A stretch of DNA of 64,000 bases from Methanoplanus limicola DSM 2279 (lineage in GTDB: Archaea > Halobacteriota > Methanomicrobia > Methanomicrobiales > Methanomicrobiaceae). Position numbers and translations under genes: made by a program. The notes under the pieces are model-generated. The model ran no database searches, was not told the DNA's origin, and worked only from the letters and a program-made list of their open reading frames with translations. The stretch covers positions 2,258,957 to 2,322,956 of the forward strand of contig NZ_CM001436.1 of the NCBI RefSeq assembly GCF_000243255.1, written 5' to 3'. Shown here piece by piece: positions 63,342 through 64,000 of the stretch (position 1 is the first letter of the stretch; each line of letters starts with the position of its first letter).

Positions 63342-64000
63342 AAGATCTTACAATCCGCACTTAGACTAAAATAGCAAATAATATTCTATAAGTTTAACCA
63401 TGGTGTGACTTATTAATACATAAATTTCATTTGTTGGGTAAAAATCACACGGTTACAGAAAAATGTATTGAATATTGGCAAATTTGGATCAACCTGCGGA
63501 ATGTCAGAAGATCTTATCTTTTTTCCTCTTTTCAGCCCAAGTTTGACACTCGTTCAAAAATCTATTTTACATCCCCAAAATATCCAAAAAAGCCGGAATT
63601 GTATTTGACAGTTAACCAAATTTAAGGGTAAAATGGGAGTTTTATTTTTAGAATGTTCATGTCATATTAAATCTAAGCTCAAATTAAGGATATTTTGAGA
63701 GATTATTCTGCAAAAGTATGTAACTGTCAAATTCTTTATTGTCACAAATGGTTGGAAATACATGAACTGTCAAACTTAGGTTACATTTAAAGCCGGGAGT
63801 TTCTGCAACAGGCTGTTTCAGATCCGGCACTATCTGAAAAAGTAGTGATGGCCGCTCATTTTTAAGCATAGATTAGTTTTTCAGCTGATCTAAACTGACA
63901 TTGTCTGTTTCAGACATCATATCACTGAAAAATCAGAATGTGCCAGAGCACCTAAACCAATATATAATATTAAAAGAACCTAAATATTATATCACTGAAG
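63342..64000. other. 659-bp region without a recognised gene
   Basis: A+T-rich to the window end. Short open frames at 63431-63625 (plus) and 63684-63869 (minus) lack ribosome sites and protein character. Around 63796-63830 the minus strand reads 'KQPVAETPG', and its DNA resembles the 'QPVAEIPWGHN' part of the DUF1016 gene at 42030, so a tiny fragment of a third DUF1016 gene may lie here (weak). Confidence 0.45.

Noticed and set aside
63431-63869. Two short open frames at the right end
   Set aside because: No ribosome site, no family resemblance, and A+T-rich composition; only a weak DUF1016-like trace was kept.

Overview
This window reads as archaeal chromosomal DNA, most likely from a methanogen of the order Methanomicrobiales (inference). 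The reasons are the paralogous receiver-PAS-histidine kinase proteins with the 'RHDILN' H-box, a corrinoid protein beside an MtaA/UroD-type methyltransferase, PEGA-repeat and lipoprotein surface proteins, HicAB/VapBC/HEPN-type modules, A+T-rich TATA-like sequences close to start codons, and the absence of bacterial marker genes. No rRNA or tRNA gene was recognised.

Layout. Bases 1-25 kb hold a signal-transduction island. It has two PAS histidine kinases (one cut by the left edge, one with a degenerate receiver), a SulP anion transporter divergent from a UspA protein, and four very large receiver-first PAS proteins. The last of these (16496-20824) has lost its kinase catalytic core and overlaps a stand-alone response regulator. 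Next comes a translationally coupled trio: corrinoid protein, UroD/MtaA-like protein and histidine kinase. I read it as a corrinoid-based sensor. Bases 25-35 kb carry an AIPR-family abortive-infection protein, duplicated and decayed YgiT zinc-finger genes, TPR, PEGA and lipoprotein genes, a possible HEPN remnant, a DUF4143-type ATPase and an unusual protein with a GHKL ATPase domain and a C-terminal HExxH motif.

Bases 35.1-53.1 kb hold one long minus-strand operon with the complete gene set of a type 1 BREX phage-defence system, in the order brxA, brxB, brxC, pglX, pglZ, brxL. Additions not in the core set are an 826-residue fusion with a C-terminal M20/M28/M42-like peptidase domain ahead of brxA, and a DUF1016/YhcG nuclease plus a DUF2254-like membrane protein between pglX and pglZ. 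The operon diverges from a small probable ribbon-helix-helix protein (53479-54129). The intergenic region carries four direct repeats with an exact 18-bp period, a candidate operator. Part of pglX after its methyltransferase motif is sharply A+T-rich, suggesting exchange of the specificity region.

Bases 54-64 kb are a toxin-antitoxin-rich region in which several modules have decayed. VapBC, an antitoxin with a convergent RelE-like toxin, and a DUF4258/YgiT pair look intact. hicA next to 56171 has a nonsense codon, and other HicA, HicB, DUF1016 and surface-protein copies are frameshifted or truncated. A dispersed element of about 56 bp occurs four times in the window (27335, 55963, 58220, 62336), mainly in or beside these broken genes. 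Two copies can be compared with paralogous sites that lack it, so it probably moves.

All functions are read from the sequence by eye. No database search was run.
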